Of a stretch of 64,000 nt of DNA, positions 50,570-59,834 are shown one piece after another. The first letter of the stretch is position 1. Every line of letters starts with the position of its first letter. The notes under the pieces are model-generated. The model was not told the origin of the DNA. It ran no database searches and saw only the letters and a list, made by a program, of their open reading frames with translations. Source of the DNA: Candidatus Proelusimicrobium excrementi (GTDB lineage: Bacteria; Elusimicrobiota; Elusimicrobia; Elusimicrobiales; Elusimicrobiaceae); NCBI GenBank assembly GCA_934643455.1, contig CAKUBV010000005.1:62001-126000 (forward strand), read 5' to 3'. Made by a program: the position numbers and the translations under genes.

Positions 50570-52758
50570 AATCCCCCCGCGGCTTTTATGCCCCGCAAAT
50601 GATTTTGGGCTTTGGGGTCGTTTCTGTGTTTGGAGATATAAAGCGGATTGGAAACTTCCTCCGGCCCTTGGATATACAAATTAACCCAATTGGCCGCAAG
50701 GCGGTAATCGTTATGTTCCAAAGCGATATTCGCAAGGCGGTAATAGGCGTTGTCGTAAACGGGATCCAGCAAAAGAGATTTTTTTAGGGAAGCCTCAGCC
50801 AAATTATAATATGCCTGAGCTTCTTTCATATTTCCGCGGCGCGCCGACGCTTTGGCCATATCGTGATATAAAGCCCCCAAATTGTAATGTATCATCGTAT
50901 CGTTAGGGATAAGCTCAAGAGATTTTTTATAGGCTTTCAAAGCGCGGTCATAATCGTTAAAAAGGCCTTCGGGTTCGTCGCCTTCATAAGGGCGGTTCTT
51001 CTTGGCTAAATCGGCCCGGTTCTGAAAAACTATTCCGCTGAACTGATATAAACTCGGCGAAAAAGGATTTAACCTCAAAGCTTTGTAATAGTATGAGGGC
51101 GCGGCGGGATTATTGCGCCCGGCCAAACCCGCCCCGGCGGCGGCGTAAAAATCAGAACGGAAAGGCTGAAAGCTTAAATAAATAAAAACGGCGGCAAGGG
51201 CCAAAATCAGAAAGCTTACCGTCCGCCGGCAAAGCCAAGCCCTGCGCAGAAAAGCCCAAGCCGAGTACCCTGCTGAAATTAAAAAGAAAAACCAATAAAA
51301 ATAAAAGTACAGGGCTTTGTCTTTAAGAGCAGGGGAAGACATCTCGTAAAATTCCCGCGATAAAACGCAAATTATAAATAAAACAAAAGCCGCAAAGAGG
51401 ATATACAAAAACTTAAAGAGCTTTCCGCGCGCGGGTTCTTGAACTTCCTGAGGTTTTGAAGTTTCAATCGGGCCGAAGTTTAAAACAAACAGCATAGCGT
51501 TAAACACCGTTAGGAAATACGCCGTGGAAACGAAATATACGCTTACATCCACAAGATTATGCAGATATATCACGGCGGGCGCGGTAAAACAAGTAAGCAG
51601 TAAAAGAGCGTCTTTGCGGTTCTGCGGAGAAGAACACAACTTTTTAAGCCGGCCAAAAAAGCCGAGCGTCTGCCATATCAGCAAAAGCAAAAACAGCCCC
51701 AAACCGGCAATGCCGAGTTCGCAGGTTTGCTCGATAAAATAATTTTCCGCATGCTGGGTTTCCCCGTTGTGAAGACCTTCCATATAAAATATTTCCGGCC
51801 TTTTATAAGCCGTATAAATATAACGAAAAGAACCTTTGCCCGTACCGAACGCGGGCGAGGCCTCAATCATTTCCGCCGCGGAACGCCATGTGGACAGGCG
51901 GAAATTTACCGATTGCATACGCTTTGCCGTAAACACGCCGGCCGCCAAAACGGCAAACAAAAGCACCGCGGAAATAATCAAATTGTATTTAAGACGGTGA
52001 TATTTGTACTTTTCCGAAAAGAAATTAAAATAAATAAAACCAAACAGAGCCAAGCCCGCCGCCAAGGCCAGCCATGCGCCTTTGCTGAGTGTAAAAGCGA
52101 TATTCAAAATAAGCAAAATCATCAAGACGGCCAAACTTTTTGATGGCTTTGCTAAAAAGGAACCTAAAGCAGCAAAAAAAGAAAAAAGGCAGAAATCCGC
52201 CAGGAAATTGGGGTTGGCTATTGTGGAAAATATCCTTTCATGGAAAAAGTCCGTCCATTTAAAAACGTCAATTCCGGGCAGAAGGTATTTATCCAAAATT
52301 TGAACCGCGCCGTAAACGGCTACAATCCAAGCCGCGGCCAAAAGGTACTTGATAAATTCCGCTGCGCGGCGATTGTTAAAGCTGAATATTACCGTTACAA
52401 ACAAGGCCGAATAGGCCAAAAAGCGTATAAGGGACCCCAGCCTGGCCAAAATATAAGGATGCGCAAAAAAAGATACGGCCGTATACAGGAAGTAAAGCGC
52501 AAAAGGGAAAAGCAAAGCCAAGCTGCGGGCGGAAAAAATTTTAATGCGCCGCTCAAAAATATCGCTCAGCCAAAAAGCTAAAGCGCCTGATACGGCTGCG
52601 TAAAAAACGGTTATTTTTATTTGTGCGCTGTCTTGATTAAACAGGAATAAAGCAGATGAGAGAAGTACGCCCGCCAAGCCAAGCCAGCGCGTTATAAGAT
52701 CGCCGCAAACGCTTTCCCGTTCTGCTTCTGCTTTTAAAAGCGGTTTCTTCTTGGCCAT
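50566..52758 (-). CDS. O-antigen ligase/polymerase (Wzy or PglL type) with C-terminal TPR domain, copy 2
   Basis: From the ATG at 52758 this is 730 residues. About 12 membrane helices (to residue 535) contain NPNFLADFCLFSFFA, the loop FGTGKGSFRYIYTAYKRPE and the family NGETQHAENYFIEQTCELGI with His and Glu. TPR repeats follow at about 580-700 (RALKAYKKSLELIPNDTMIH, ASLKKSLLLDPVYDNAYYRL). It overlaps the copy 1 gene by four bases, so the pair works together. The two differ in the lengths of loops and TPR tails, suggesting distinct acceptors. The tRNA-Thr gene ends 18 bases before the start, and there is no clear ribosome site. Confidence 0.86.
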   Translation of the reverse strand: MAKKKPLLKAEAERESVCGDLITRWLGLAGVLLSSALFLFNQDSAQIKITVFYAAVSGALAFWLSDIFERRIKIFSARSLALLFPFALYFLYTAVSFFAHPYILARLGSLIRFLAYSALFVTVIFSFNNRRAAEFIKYLLAAAWIVAVYGAVQILDKYLLPGIDVFKWTDFFHERIFSTIANPNFLADFCLFSFFAALGSFLAKPSKSLAVLMILLILNIAFTLSKGAWLALAAGLALFGFIYFNFFSEKYKYHRLKYNLIISAVLLFAVLAAGVFTAKRMQSVNFRLSTWRSAAEMIEASPAFGTGKGSFRYIYTAYKRPEIFYMEGLHNGETQHAENYFIEQTCELGIAGLGLFLLLLIWQTLGFFGRLKKLCSSPQNRKDALLLLTCFTAPAVIYLHNLVDVSVYFVSTAYFLTVFNAMLFVLNFGPIETSKPQEVQEPARGKLFKFLYILFAAFVLFIICVLSREFYEMSSPALKDKALYFYFYWFFFLISAGYSAWAFLRRAWLCRRTVSFLILALAAVFIYLSFQPFRSDFYAAAGAGLAGRNNPAAPSYYYKALRLNPFSPSLYQFSGIVFQNRADLAKKNRPYEGDEPEGLFNDYDRALKAYKKSLELIPNDTMIHYNLGALYHDMAKASARRGNMKEAQAYYNLAEASLKKSLLLDPVYDNAYYRLANIALEHNDYRLAANWVNLYIQGPEEVSNPLYISKHRNDPKAQNHLRGIKAAGGL

Positions 52759-52776
52759 AAGCAAGACAAAAAAATA

Positions 52777-52849
52777 AGCCGAGAATGGGATTCGAACCCA
52801 CGACCTACCGCTTACGAAGCGGTTGCTCTACCAGCTGAGCTATCTCGGC
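52777..52849 (-). tRNA. tRNA-Thr (anticodon CGT)
   Basis: A 73-base cloverleaf. Acceptor GCCGAGA pairs with TCTCGGC, discriminator T, anticodon loop TTCGTAA with ACCGC/GCGGT stem, T arm GGGTTCGAATCCC. CCA not encoded. It lies just upstream of the ligase pair and may be co-transcribed with it. Confidence 0.93.
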
Positions 52850-53002
52850 GATATAATAGATTTTATCAATTTTAAAATATTATTTCCAGTAAATTTATCC
52901 GAAAATTAAATTTCAGGCGGAAATTCGCTAAAAAAACACTAAGTTATCCCTAAATACACGGGCCGCAAACGCAAAGGAATGCGGCCCTCAAGTACAAAAG
53001 AT

Positions 53003-53419
53003 TTATTTTACCGAAATTATTTCAACGTCAAAATGCAAATCTTTGCCGGCCAAAGGATGATTGAAATCCAATTCGACTTCTTCGGGGGTAATTGCGCTTA
53101 TAACCGCTCTGAAGCTGTGTTCGCCGTTGCTCGCGCCGACGACGTCGCCGACTTTTATATTTTCAATATTTTGTATCGCGCTTCTGGGAACTTTCCTTTT
53201 GGCGTCGGGGTTGACTTCCCCGTAAGCTTCCTTGGCGGGGACGTCTACGGATTTTTTATCGCCCGGTTTAAGGCCGAGCAAAGCCTTTTCCAGCCCCGCG
53301 ATTATATGCCCCGCGCCATGCACGTATTCAAGCGGGCCTCTGCCCTTGGAAGTATCGGCCGTTTTTCCATCAACAGTCAGCGTATAGTCAATGGCCACTT
53401 TAGAACCTTCTTTTATCAT
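53003..53419 (-). CDS. SlyD-type FKBP peptidyl-prolyl isomerase
   Basis: A 138-residue FKBP of the SlyD class: residues 1-70 and 120-138 make the prolyl isomerase part (IKEGSKVAIDYTLTVDGKTA, PLEYVHGAGHIIAGLEKALL), interrupted by the insert-in-flap chaperone domain (about 68-120, KEAYGEVNPDAKRKVPRSAI and HSFRAVISAITPEEVELDFN). DFNHPLAGKDLHFDVEI is the typical end. The His-rich metal tail of E. coli SlyD is absent. AAGGAGAG precedes the start. Confidence 0.94.
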   Translation of the reverse strand: MIKEGSKVAIDYTLTVDGKTADTSKGRGPLEYVHGAGHIIAGLEKALLGLKPGDKKSVDVPAKEAYGEVNPDAKRKVPRSAIQNIENIKVGDVVGASNGEHSFRAVISAITPEEVELDFNHPLAGKDLHFDVEIISVK

Positions 53420-53522
53420 ATTCTCTCCTTACGGGCCCAAGCCCCTTAATATAAAATCATTCTACAAAATTTTATTCGTTTTACTCAGTTATTTATAAGC
53501 CGCAGCGCTTTGGGCTTACGTA

Positions 53523-53553
53523 TAAAAAAGCCCTCCTTCAGGAGGGCTTTAAA
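53523..53553 (-). terminator. bidirectional terminator near the cysteine-rich protein gene
   Basis: Stem AAAGCCCTCCT / AGGAGGGCTTT with loop TC, T-rich on both sides. On the minus strand it ends the 417-codon gene. Confidence 0.85.
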
Positions 53554-53576
53554 AACCGGCGAAATCCAGCACCAAA

Positions 53577-54824
53577 TCAGAAGTTCACCGTCAGGAAATT
53601 AATCCCACAGTAGGCGTCCGAGTTATTATCCACATTTACGTTTTGTCCGGCGCAGGCCACGTCCCTTGTTTGGCTGAAAGTATCATGTGCCGGCCTAACG
53701 GTATAGTCAGAGCCTTGGGGACAGGTGTAAATGGTGTACAAAGCCCTTGTATAAGAATCTTTGCACTCAAGGCCCGAACCCATTTCCCAGCCGCTGGCTT
53801 CGCAGTTGGACCCGAAGGCGGTTTCATTAAGAGCGACGCATTCTCTGGCGGAAACTTCACAGCCGCCGCTATACTTGCTGCAAAGAGATATACAGCTTTC
53901 CATATCCGTTAAAGAGCATTGCACCAAACCGTTTATGTTATTGTTGCGGAAAGCCTCCTCGCCGGAAGCGAAATCTTCCATAACACACTGTATCGCGCCG
54001 GTATCTGCGACATTATTTTCATAAACGCATTTTCTGTAATAAGAAGTAAAACCGGAAATATAAGGTTTATTAATAATATTGCTGGGATTATAACTTACCT
54101 GGCGTTTATCTACACAGTTTTTGCTTTTTGGCGCACCGTTCGGGCAGCTGTAGGCACCTATTTCATCTCCGTCGCAGGTATCCGCGGGGCAGGAACCGCC
54201 GGTGCAGGTAACCCATGCGCCGTAATAGTGGCCCTTATTGCTTCCGCCGCACTGGCTTGAAGGCGTTTCCGCAAAAACTCTTTTGCCGAAAGTCGTACCT
54301 CTTACCTGAGGGAAAGTAAACGCAGAAGCGCCGTTCCTTACAGAAAACGAAGCCGTATAAAGATTGTTTATAACCGCAGCATGCGGAAGGCTCAGCGGGC
54401 CCGTAACCAAAGTGCCGGCGTATAAAACCGGGATTTCTATCGTGGTAAAGTTCATATCAAAGAAAGTATTTTGCTGCACGGTGGCGCTGCTGTACCTGGA
54501 TACTATTACGTTACCATAGGTTTGATTGGGCGCATCAAAGAACAAATCCCGTTTTACGGTCAGATTTCCGCCGAAAGAAATCGAACCTGCTTCAAGGTAA
54601 GTTTCCTGTATCGGTTTATAGACCGAGGAAGCAAACCCGGCGGGAGTAGAACCGTCCACGCTGTTTGCACCTATAATAAGATCGTAGACGGTTGCGTCGC
54701 CGAATACGGAAAAAGTGCTGAACATACCGTAAGGGCTGGAAAGCGCCGTGGAAATTTCGTACTCGGCGGCTTTTGCACAAACGGCAAAAACAAAACACGA
54801 CAAAACAAGAAGAAATTTTTTCAT
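53577..54824 (-). CDS. secreted cysteine-rich protein, unknown
   Basis: From the ATG at 54824 (AGAGGG upstream) this is 415 residues with a signal peptide (ending CAKAAEY). The first half is beta-rich and cysteine-free with strand repeats such as GNVIVSRYSSATVQQNTFFD, resembling an adhesin or a beta-helix. From about residue 190 it is cysteine-rich (over 20 Cys) with a thrombospondin-like segment HYYGAWVTCTGGSCPADTCD and ASGWEMGSGLEC. The mix recalls the smaller secreted proteins at 59.8 and 62.3 kb, but there is no direct sequence identity. It is probably a surface or extracellular protein. It has its own terminator. Confidence 0.7.
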   Translation of the reverse strand: MKKFLLVLSCFVFAVCAKAAEYEISTALSSPYGMFSTFSVFGDATVYDLIIGANSVDGSTPAGFASSVYKPIQETYLEAGSISFGGNLTVKRDLFFDAPNQTYGNVIVSRYSSATVQQNTFFDMNFTTIEIPVLYAGTLVTGPLSLPHAAVINNLYTASFSVRNGASAFTFPQVRGTTFGKRVFAETPSSQCGGSNKGHYYGAWVTCTGGSCPADTCDGDEIGAYSCPNGAPKSKNCVDKRQVSYNPSNIINKPYISGFTSYYRKCVYENNVADTGAIQCVMEDFASGEEAFRNNNINGLVQCSLTDMESCISLCSKYSGGCEVSARECVALNETAFGSNCEASGWEMGSGLECKDSYTRALYTIYTCPQGSDYTVRPAHDTFSQTRDVACAGQNVNVDNNSDAYCGINFLTVNF

Positions 54825-54917
54825 AAACAATCCCTCTGAAATAATAAAGCCCGTTCTTAATTATTTAAAAGATTTACCCTTTTAAATATGATACACGGCT
54901 CAAAGAAGCGTGTCAAG

Positions 54918-57900
54918 CTATAAATGGTAAAGCGGCCCCTGTAAGAACGGCCTTAAAGAGGCTATATTATTAACGCTCTCGCTGGCCAAAAGGAACCCTT
55001 TTACCAAACCTTTGCCGTCTTTGATCTCAACCACGTGCCACATAAGGCTGATTTTGCTTCCGTCCGCAATGTTGATGTCAAACAAAAAGTCAAACGCTCC
55101 GCCTTTGGAAGTCTTATATGCGCTCTTGAAATCGCCCTCCGCTTTTAAACTGTCATAAGCGAACTTGACGAAAACGTTTTGGTCTTCGGCCTCAACCATG
55201 TCATAAATGCCGCATATGCTGCGCATGACCCCGTTAAGGTTTTTAACTCTGAAGTTCTCGTCTATTATAGCCGCAGGTACGTCCAAGCTGGAGGCCAGCC
55301 TGCGCAGCGCGCCGAGGCTGTTATCCACCGCTTTTTTGTTTTGGCGGATTTCAAGCGCCATACTCATAAGCCCGCCGACAAAACCGATAAAGCTCTTGTC
55401 TTCGTCGGTAATCGGCATGGTGTTCTTTTTGACGCTGACGAAAGCTATCGCGCCTTCCACTTTGCCGGCTATGTAAAGCGGCGCGGCTATTACGGAAGAT
55501 ATTTCCCTCTTGACGTGCAGGCATCTGTAACAGTTCAGTATAGACGTATCCCTTACCGCCACGATTTTACCTTCTTTTATCGGTGCGAAGCATTCTTCAA
55601 GCGGGGTTTCCAAGTCTTTGTTTATCTCGTAAGGATTTTCTGTAGCGTAGTTGATAAGTATTTTATCCCTGTTGCGCCCGCTTAAGTGCATTATAAGCCC
55701 TATTTCCGCGCCGAAAATCTGTTTGCCGTATTCAAGGATGTCTTTCATGTTTTCGACAAAGCTGTTTTGCTTTCTGGAAGAGAAATCATAAAGATGATGG
55801 ATTTTGTTTTCAAGCCCTTTGCGCCTGTCAACGTTTTCCACCAGCATTACGACGCTTTCCTCCCCTTCAAGGCGGGATATTGAAGCTTCGTAGAATTTTG
55901 TTTCCCCTCCGCTCTGCATGGAGAAGCTCGTCTGCACCGGTACCCCGCCGCCGTAAGCCTGTTTAATGTTTTCCAGCAGCAGAGATCCTTCTTCTTTAGT
56001 CAAAAACTCCTGTATATTGTGCCCGAGCCAATCGGAAGGAAACACTGCGATATCATACCCGGCCTCGGCCGTTTGATATTCCTGTATGACGCCTTTGGAA
56101 TCCAATTTAATGTAGAGGCCCGGCAAAATGTTTTTAACGCCTTTAAGTTCTTTGGATTTATAATCAAGCTCGCTGGCAAGCATTCGTTCCTTGCTGGCGT
56201 CGCGTATCATTATAACGGCCTTTTCCGCCGAAGCGGCCTTAAAACCGCTTATGCGCACTATAGAAGCCTTCGCTTTGCCGCTGACGTTAATCATGGCTTC
56301 AAAGCATACCGTTTTATCGTCTTTAAGAATTTCCGCCTTTGAAGCCAAATAAGCTTTTACTTTCTTTTCTTCTTTTCTTTCTTTATCAAGAAGCAAATCC
56401 GCCAGGCTGAGCTTTAAAAGCTGTTCCATGCCGTAGCCCGTAAAAACGCATGCGGCTTCGTTGACTTTGGTGAAAGAGGAAAAATCTCCGTCTTTAATGT
56501 CGCATTCAAGCAAGGCCGCGTCGGAAACTTGTACAAGTGCGTGCGCGTATTGGCTCCTTTCGTCAAGAACGTCCAAAAGTTGTTTTTTGGCGCTGACGTT
56601 CCTAAATGAGATAAGGAAATTATTGTCCTTGGCCAAAACGGCGTTGGCTTCCACTTCCACGCCGGAAGCCGCGCCCTTGCTGATTTTATAATCCCGGCTT
56701 TTTACCGCGCCGTGATTGTAAAGTTCGGCTATATCAAGTTCTATCGCGGCCTCGTCATGCGGCGTAAAAAGGGAACTTAAAGGTTTGGAATACAAATTGC
56801 CAAACGAAGTGCCGAAAAGCTGTTCGGCCCTGTTATTGCATTTTAAAATCAACCCTTCTTTGGAGCAGAGCAAAACGGCGTCCTGATAAGTAAGCACGTC
56901 TTCCGACATTGCCTTCCCGTCTTCAGGGCCGGTTTCTTTGCCGTTTTTCTCCAGCGAAAGCTGCAAAACGTAGTCGCAAACATTTTTGCCGCCGGGCAAA
57001 GCTCTTTCGTTGACCGGCGTCATAGTAACTTTTAACGGCATTACGCCGCTTTTGTTAATGCCGGAAACAGTCTTTTTAATGCGGTCGAAGTTTATTTCGC
57101 CTTCAAACACGCAAGGCTCCATGGCGGCCATGGCGCGGCGCGCTTTCAAAGGCAGGCCCGGCTTGATAAAAATACTGCCGTAAAGAGGCTTATCCTCATG
57201 AGTAAAACCAAGTATATCGCGCGCGGCGCGGTTCATCTCGTAAATATAACCGTTGTGCTGCAAAATTATAAAAGGAATATTAGAACCTTCAAAAACGCTG
57301 CGGAATCTGTCGTCTTTGGTTTTTGCCGTCTTTTCCATACTGCGTTCTTTGGTTATGTTTCTTAAGAACATAATCACTATCTTTTTGCCTAAATATTTGG
57401 ATATCGCGCCGGATACTTCAAACTCAAAAACTTCGTCTTTGTTTTTGTTGTCAAGTTTTATAAAAGCGTAATCTTTGGCGGCGGTGCCGGCGGCGATTTT
57501 ATCGTAAAACTCACCGGCGGCGTCTTTGCTTGCGGCAGAGGCCAAATCGGCAAAAGTTTTGCCTTCCAGCTCGCGCTCATCGTATCCCAAAGAAGTAAGC
57601 AAAGTTTTGTTCGCGAAGGAAATTTTGCCCTGCTCTATAATCAAAATGCCTTCTTTGCAGTTTTCCACCAGCATGGAATATTTGCTGCGGGATTCGTAAA
57701 CCTGCCTTTCCATTTTGCTTTTGGCCGTAATATCTTCGGAAACGCCCAAAAGGCAGTTCGGCGTGCCGTCGGCGAAGAACAGCGGCGTTTTTACCGTATG
57801 CATTATTTTTATTTCGCCTTCCTGAGCGGAAATAAGTTCCTGCGGGATATCAAGTTCACGTTTGGCGTCAAAAACTTTTTGGTCCTGCATGCGGATAAAT

Positions 57901-59663
57901 TCTTCCTGCTCGGGATTGATTTTATCGTTATGCGTGGTTTTGCCTATGACTTCTTCCGCTTTTTTGCCGAAGACTTCCTCGCACTTTTTATTCCAAAGTA
58001 TATATTCCCCGGTATATTTCTTTGCGTACAAAGCCACGGGCAGATTATTGACGATTTCCTGAAGGAAGTTTTTATAATGGACGACTTCCCTTTCCCGCTC
58101 ATAAGCGGAGCTGATGTCTTCCCCTATGGTAACCACCATAAAAGGTTTGCCGGCTTTATCGTATATAGGCGATTTTACGGCGCGGATTACTCTTTTCTTG
58201 CCGTCGGAGCCGATATATTCTTCTTCCGGGATGTTTACGCCTTTGCCGGTTTTCAAAACGTTTAAATCACGTTTCTTGTAGAAATTCTTTTTTTCTTCGC
58301 TTTCTTTTTCGGAAGGTTCGCCCGAAGAACCGTAAACTTTCAAAGTTTTTTTATTGCGGAAGATAATATCCCCGTTGATGTCGCGGGCGTAAATGGCCAC
58401 CGGGGCTTCATTAAAAATAGTCTGTAAAATATTATAAGTTTTGCTGCCTTCTTTTTCCTGCAGATATTTTTCCGTAATATCCTGCGCTATTGTCAGCACT
58501 CTTGAGGGAGAAAACGCCGTTTCCGGCATCGGCACTTTTATTAAATCAAGCACCACTTTATTGCCTTTCTTGGTCGTATAATGCTCCGCCGGATATAAAA
58601 CGACTTTCCCGTCTTTTATTATTTCTTTCTCACGCGCGGTGTAGTTCTTTGTTTGTTCCTTACTCTCGTGCGCGAAACCGCGCTCAAAATCGCTTTCCAA
58701 ATCGTCTTCAAAAATTTCCGTGGTTTTTTTGTTCCAAAAAGACACCTTTCCGTCCGTATCGCGCGTATAAAAAGCCAAAGGCGCGTAATCCAAAATATTT
58801 CGCAGGAGATTTGCCGTCAAAGTGTTTTTCTCTTCCTTGTTTTTGCGGTCGGTAATGTTTTCCATAACGCTGAGCATCATCGCGGCGCCGCCGCCGTCGG
58901 ATAAAGGCACCTTGCTGGTGCGGAAAAACCTCATAATGCCGGCTTTGTCTTTAAAACAGAATTCTTCTCCGTCAGCGGGAAGAAGCCCTGTTTTGAATAT
59001 TTGTTTGTCGCGGGCCGCATCTTCCTTATAAATCTGTTTAGGCAGCTGGGAGGCGGAGTCCCCAAAACCGCAGTTGGAACCCAGCAAAGCGCGGGCCGCG
59101 TCATTTGCCGTAAGGATATTGCCTTTTTCATCACGAATGAAAGCCGCAAACGGCAAAGCGGAAAATAAAGCTTCCATGTAATTTTTTGAGCGTAAAACTT
59201 CCGCTTCCACATTTTTAAGATTATAGGCTTTGTCGTCGACTTCGCTGATATTTACAGCAGCGTATTTTTCTTCTTTTCCCGCGCCAAGATAAGACATATC
59301 CAATTTAACTTTAAAAGCTTTCCCGTTAAAAGCTATACCGCAGGAAAACACCGCGCTGTCCTCAAAAGAAAACACATCATCGGCCTTCTTGGAAAAAAGC
59401 GTATAATCCGCTTTGCTCGTCATATCCTGAACGCCGTGAGGCAAAACCGCCGTGCCCAACAAATCGATAAAAGCGTTATTGGCGTATACGATTTTTGCGT
59501 TCTGCGTTATAACGGCATAGGGCTGATTCAGTTTTGAAAATACTTGTACGGCCTCTTTCAACACCGCGTCCGCGATATTGACGGTGTTTTGTTTTTTATT
59601 GTCGCTTGAAATAATATTTTTGACAGCTTTCAAAAAATTGTTTTCTTTCTCATTTTTAGCCAT
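54918..59663 (-). CDS. giant cytoplasmic multi-PAS plus GAF sensor protein without visible output domain
   Basis: A 1581-residue protein with no signal peptide or membrane segment. I count about ten PAS domains, starting with QPYAVITQNAKIVYANNAFI (about residue 45) and including three closely similar ones at about 290-530 (NILDYAPLAFYTRDTDGKVS, FNEAPVAIYARDINGDIIFR, VNNLPVALYAKKYTGEYILW). A GAF domain lies near 1310-1460 (FGAEIGLIMHLSGRNRDKIL, with CYRCLHVKREISSVIAAPLY), followed by a last PAS-like domain up to the C-terminus. No histidine kinase, GGDEF, EAL or receiver is visible; the chain simply ends in LRPFLQGPLYHL. Good GGAGG site. It may be a sensory hub for a separate partner. Confidence 0.85.
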   Translation of the reverse strand: MAKNEKENNFLKAVKNIISSDNKKQNTVNIADAVLKEAVQVFSKLNQPYAVITQNAKIVYANNAFIDLLGTAVLPHGVQDMTSKADYTLFSKKADDVFSFEDSAVFSCGIAFNGKAFKVKLDMSYLGAGKEEKYAAVNISEVDDKAYNLKNVEAEVLRSKNYMEALFSALPFAAFIRDEKGNILTANDAARALLGSNCGFGDSASQLPKQIYKEDAARDKQIFKTGLLPADGEEFCFKDKAGIMRFFRTSKVPLSDGGGAAMMLSVMENITDRKNKEEKNTLTANLLRNILDYAPLAFYTRDTDGKVSFWNKKTTEIFEDDLESDFERGFAHESKEQTKNYTAREKEIIKDGKVVLYPAEHYTTKKGNKVVLDLIKVPMPETAFSPSRVLTIAQDITEKYLQEKEGSKTYNILQTIFNEAPVAIYARDINGDIIFRNKKTLKVYGSSGEPSEKESEEKKNFYKKRDLNVLKTGKGVNIPEEEYIGSDGKKRVIRAVKSPIYDKAGKPFMVVTIGEDISSAYEREREVVHYKNFLQEIVNNLPVALYAKKYTGEYILWNKKCEEVFGKKAEEVIGKTTHNDKINPEQEEFIRMQDQKVFDAKRELDIPQELISAQEGEIKIMHTVKTPLFFADGTPNCLLGVSEDITAKSKMERQVYESRSKYSMLVENCKEGILIIEQGKISFANKTLLTSLGYDERELEGKTFADLASAASKDAAGEFYDKIAAGTAAKDYAFIKLDNKNKDEVFEFEVSGAISKYLGKKIVIMFLRNITKERSMEKTAKTKDDRFRSVFEGSNIPFIILQHNGYIYEMNRAARDILGFTHEDKPLYGSIFIKPGLPLKARRAMAAMEPCVFEGEINFDRIKKTVSGINKSGVMPLKVTMTPVNERALPGGKNVCDYVLQLSLEKNGKETGPEDGKAMSEDVLTYQDAVLLCSKEGLILKCNNRAEQLFGTSFGNLYSKPLSSLFTPHDEAAIELDIAELYNHGAVKSRDYKISKGAASGVEVEANAVLAKDNNFLISFRNVSAKKQLLDVLDERSQYAHALVQVSDAALLECDIKDGDFSSFTKVNEAACVFTGYGMEQLLKLSLADLLLDKERKEEKKVKAYLASKAEILKDDKTVCFEAMINVSGKAKASIVRISGFKAASAEKAVIMIRDASKERMLASELDYKSKELKGVKNILPGLYIKLDSKGVIQEYQTAEAGYDIAVFPSDWLGHNIQEFLTKEEGSLLLENIKQAYGGGVPVQTSFSMQSGGETKFYEASISRLEGEESVVMLVENVDRRKGLENKIHHLYDFSSRKQNSFVENMKDILEYGKQIFGAEIGLIMHLSGRNRDKILINYATENPYEINKDLETPLEECFAPIKEGKIVAVRDTSILNCYRCLHVKREISSVIAAPLYIAGKVEGAIAFVSVKKNTMPITDEDKSFIGFVGGLMSMALEIRQNKKAVDNSLGALRRLASSLDVPAAIIDENFRVKNLNGVMRSICGIYDMVEAEDQNVFVKFAYDSLKAEGDFKSAYKTSKGGAFDFLFDINIADGSKISLMWHVVEIKDGKGLVKGFLLASESVNNIASLRPFLQGPLYHL

Positions 59664-59772
59664 AAAGAAGCCTCCGCGCGGCGTCTTTGCATAACGCCCT
59701 TAATGATACAATATTAAAAATTTAAATTTTATACAAGAAGATATGTTAATCAGGATAATTCCTTTTACAGGC

Positions 59773-59816
59773 AAAACCCCGGTTCGTCTTTGCGAACCGG
59801 GGCGGTTAGTTGAGAG
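59773..59816 (-). terminator. cassette-type terminator with conserved tail, copy 3
   Basis: On the minus strand CCCCGGTTCGCA / GAACCGGGG then TTTTG. Conserved tail CGGTTAGTTGAGAG read on the plus strand. Nineteen bases after the stop of the cysteine-rich gene. The 109 bases on to the giant PAS gene's upstream side hold nothing else clear. Confidence 0.78.
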
Positions 59817-59834
59817 GCTTTTCAGCCTTAAAAA

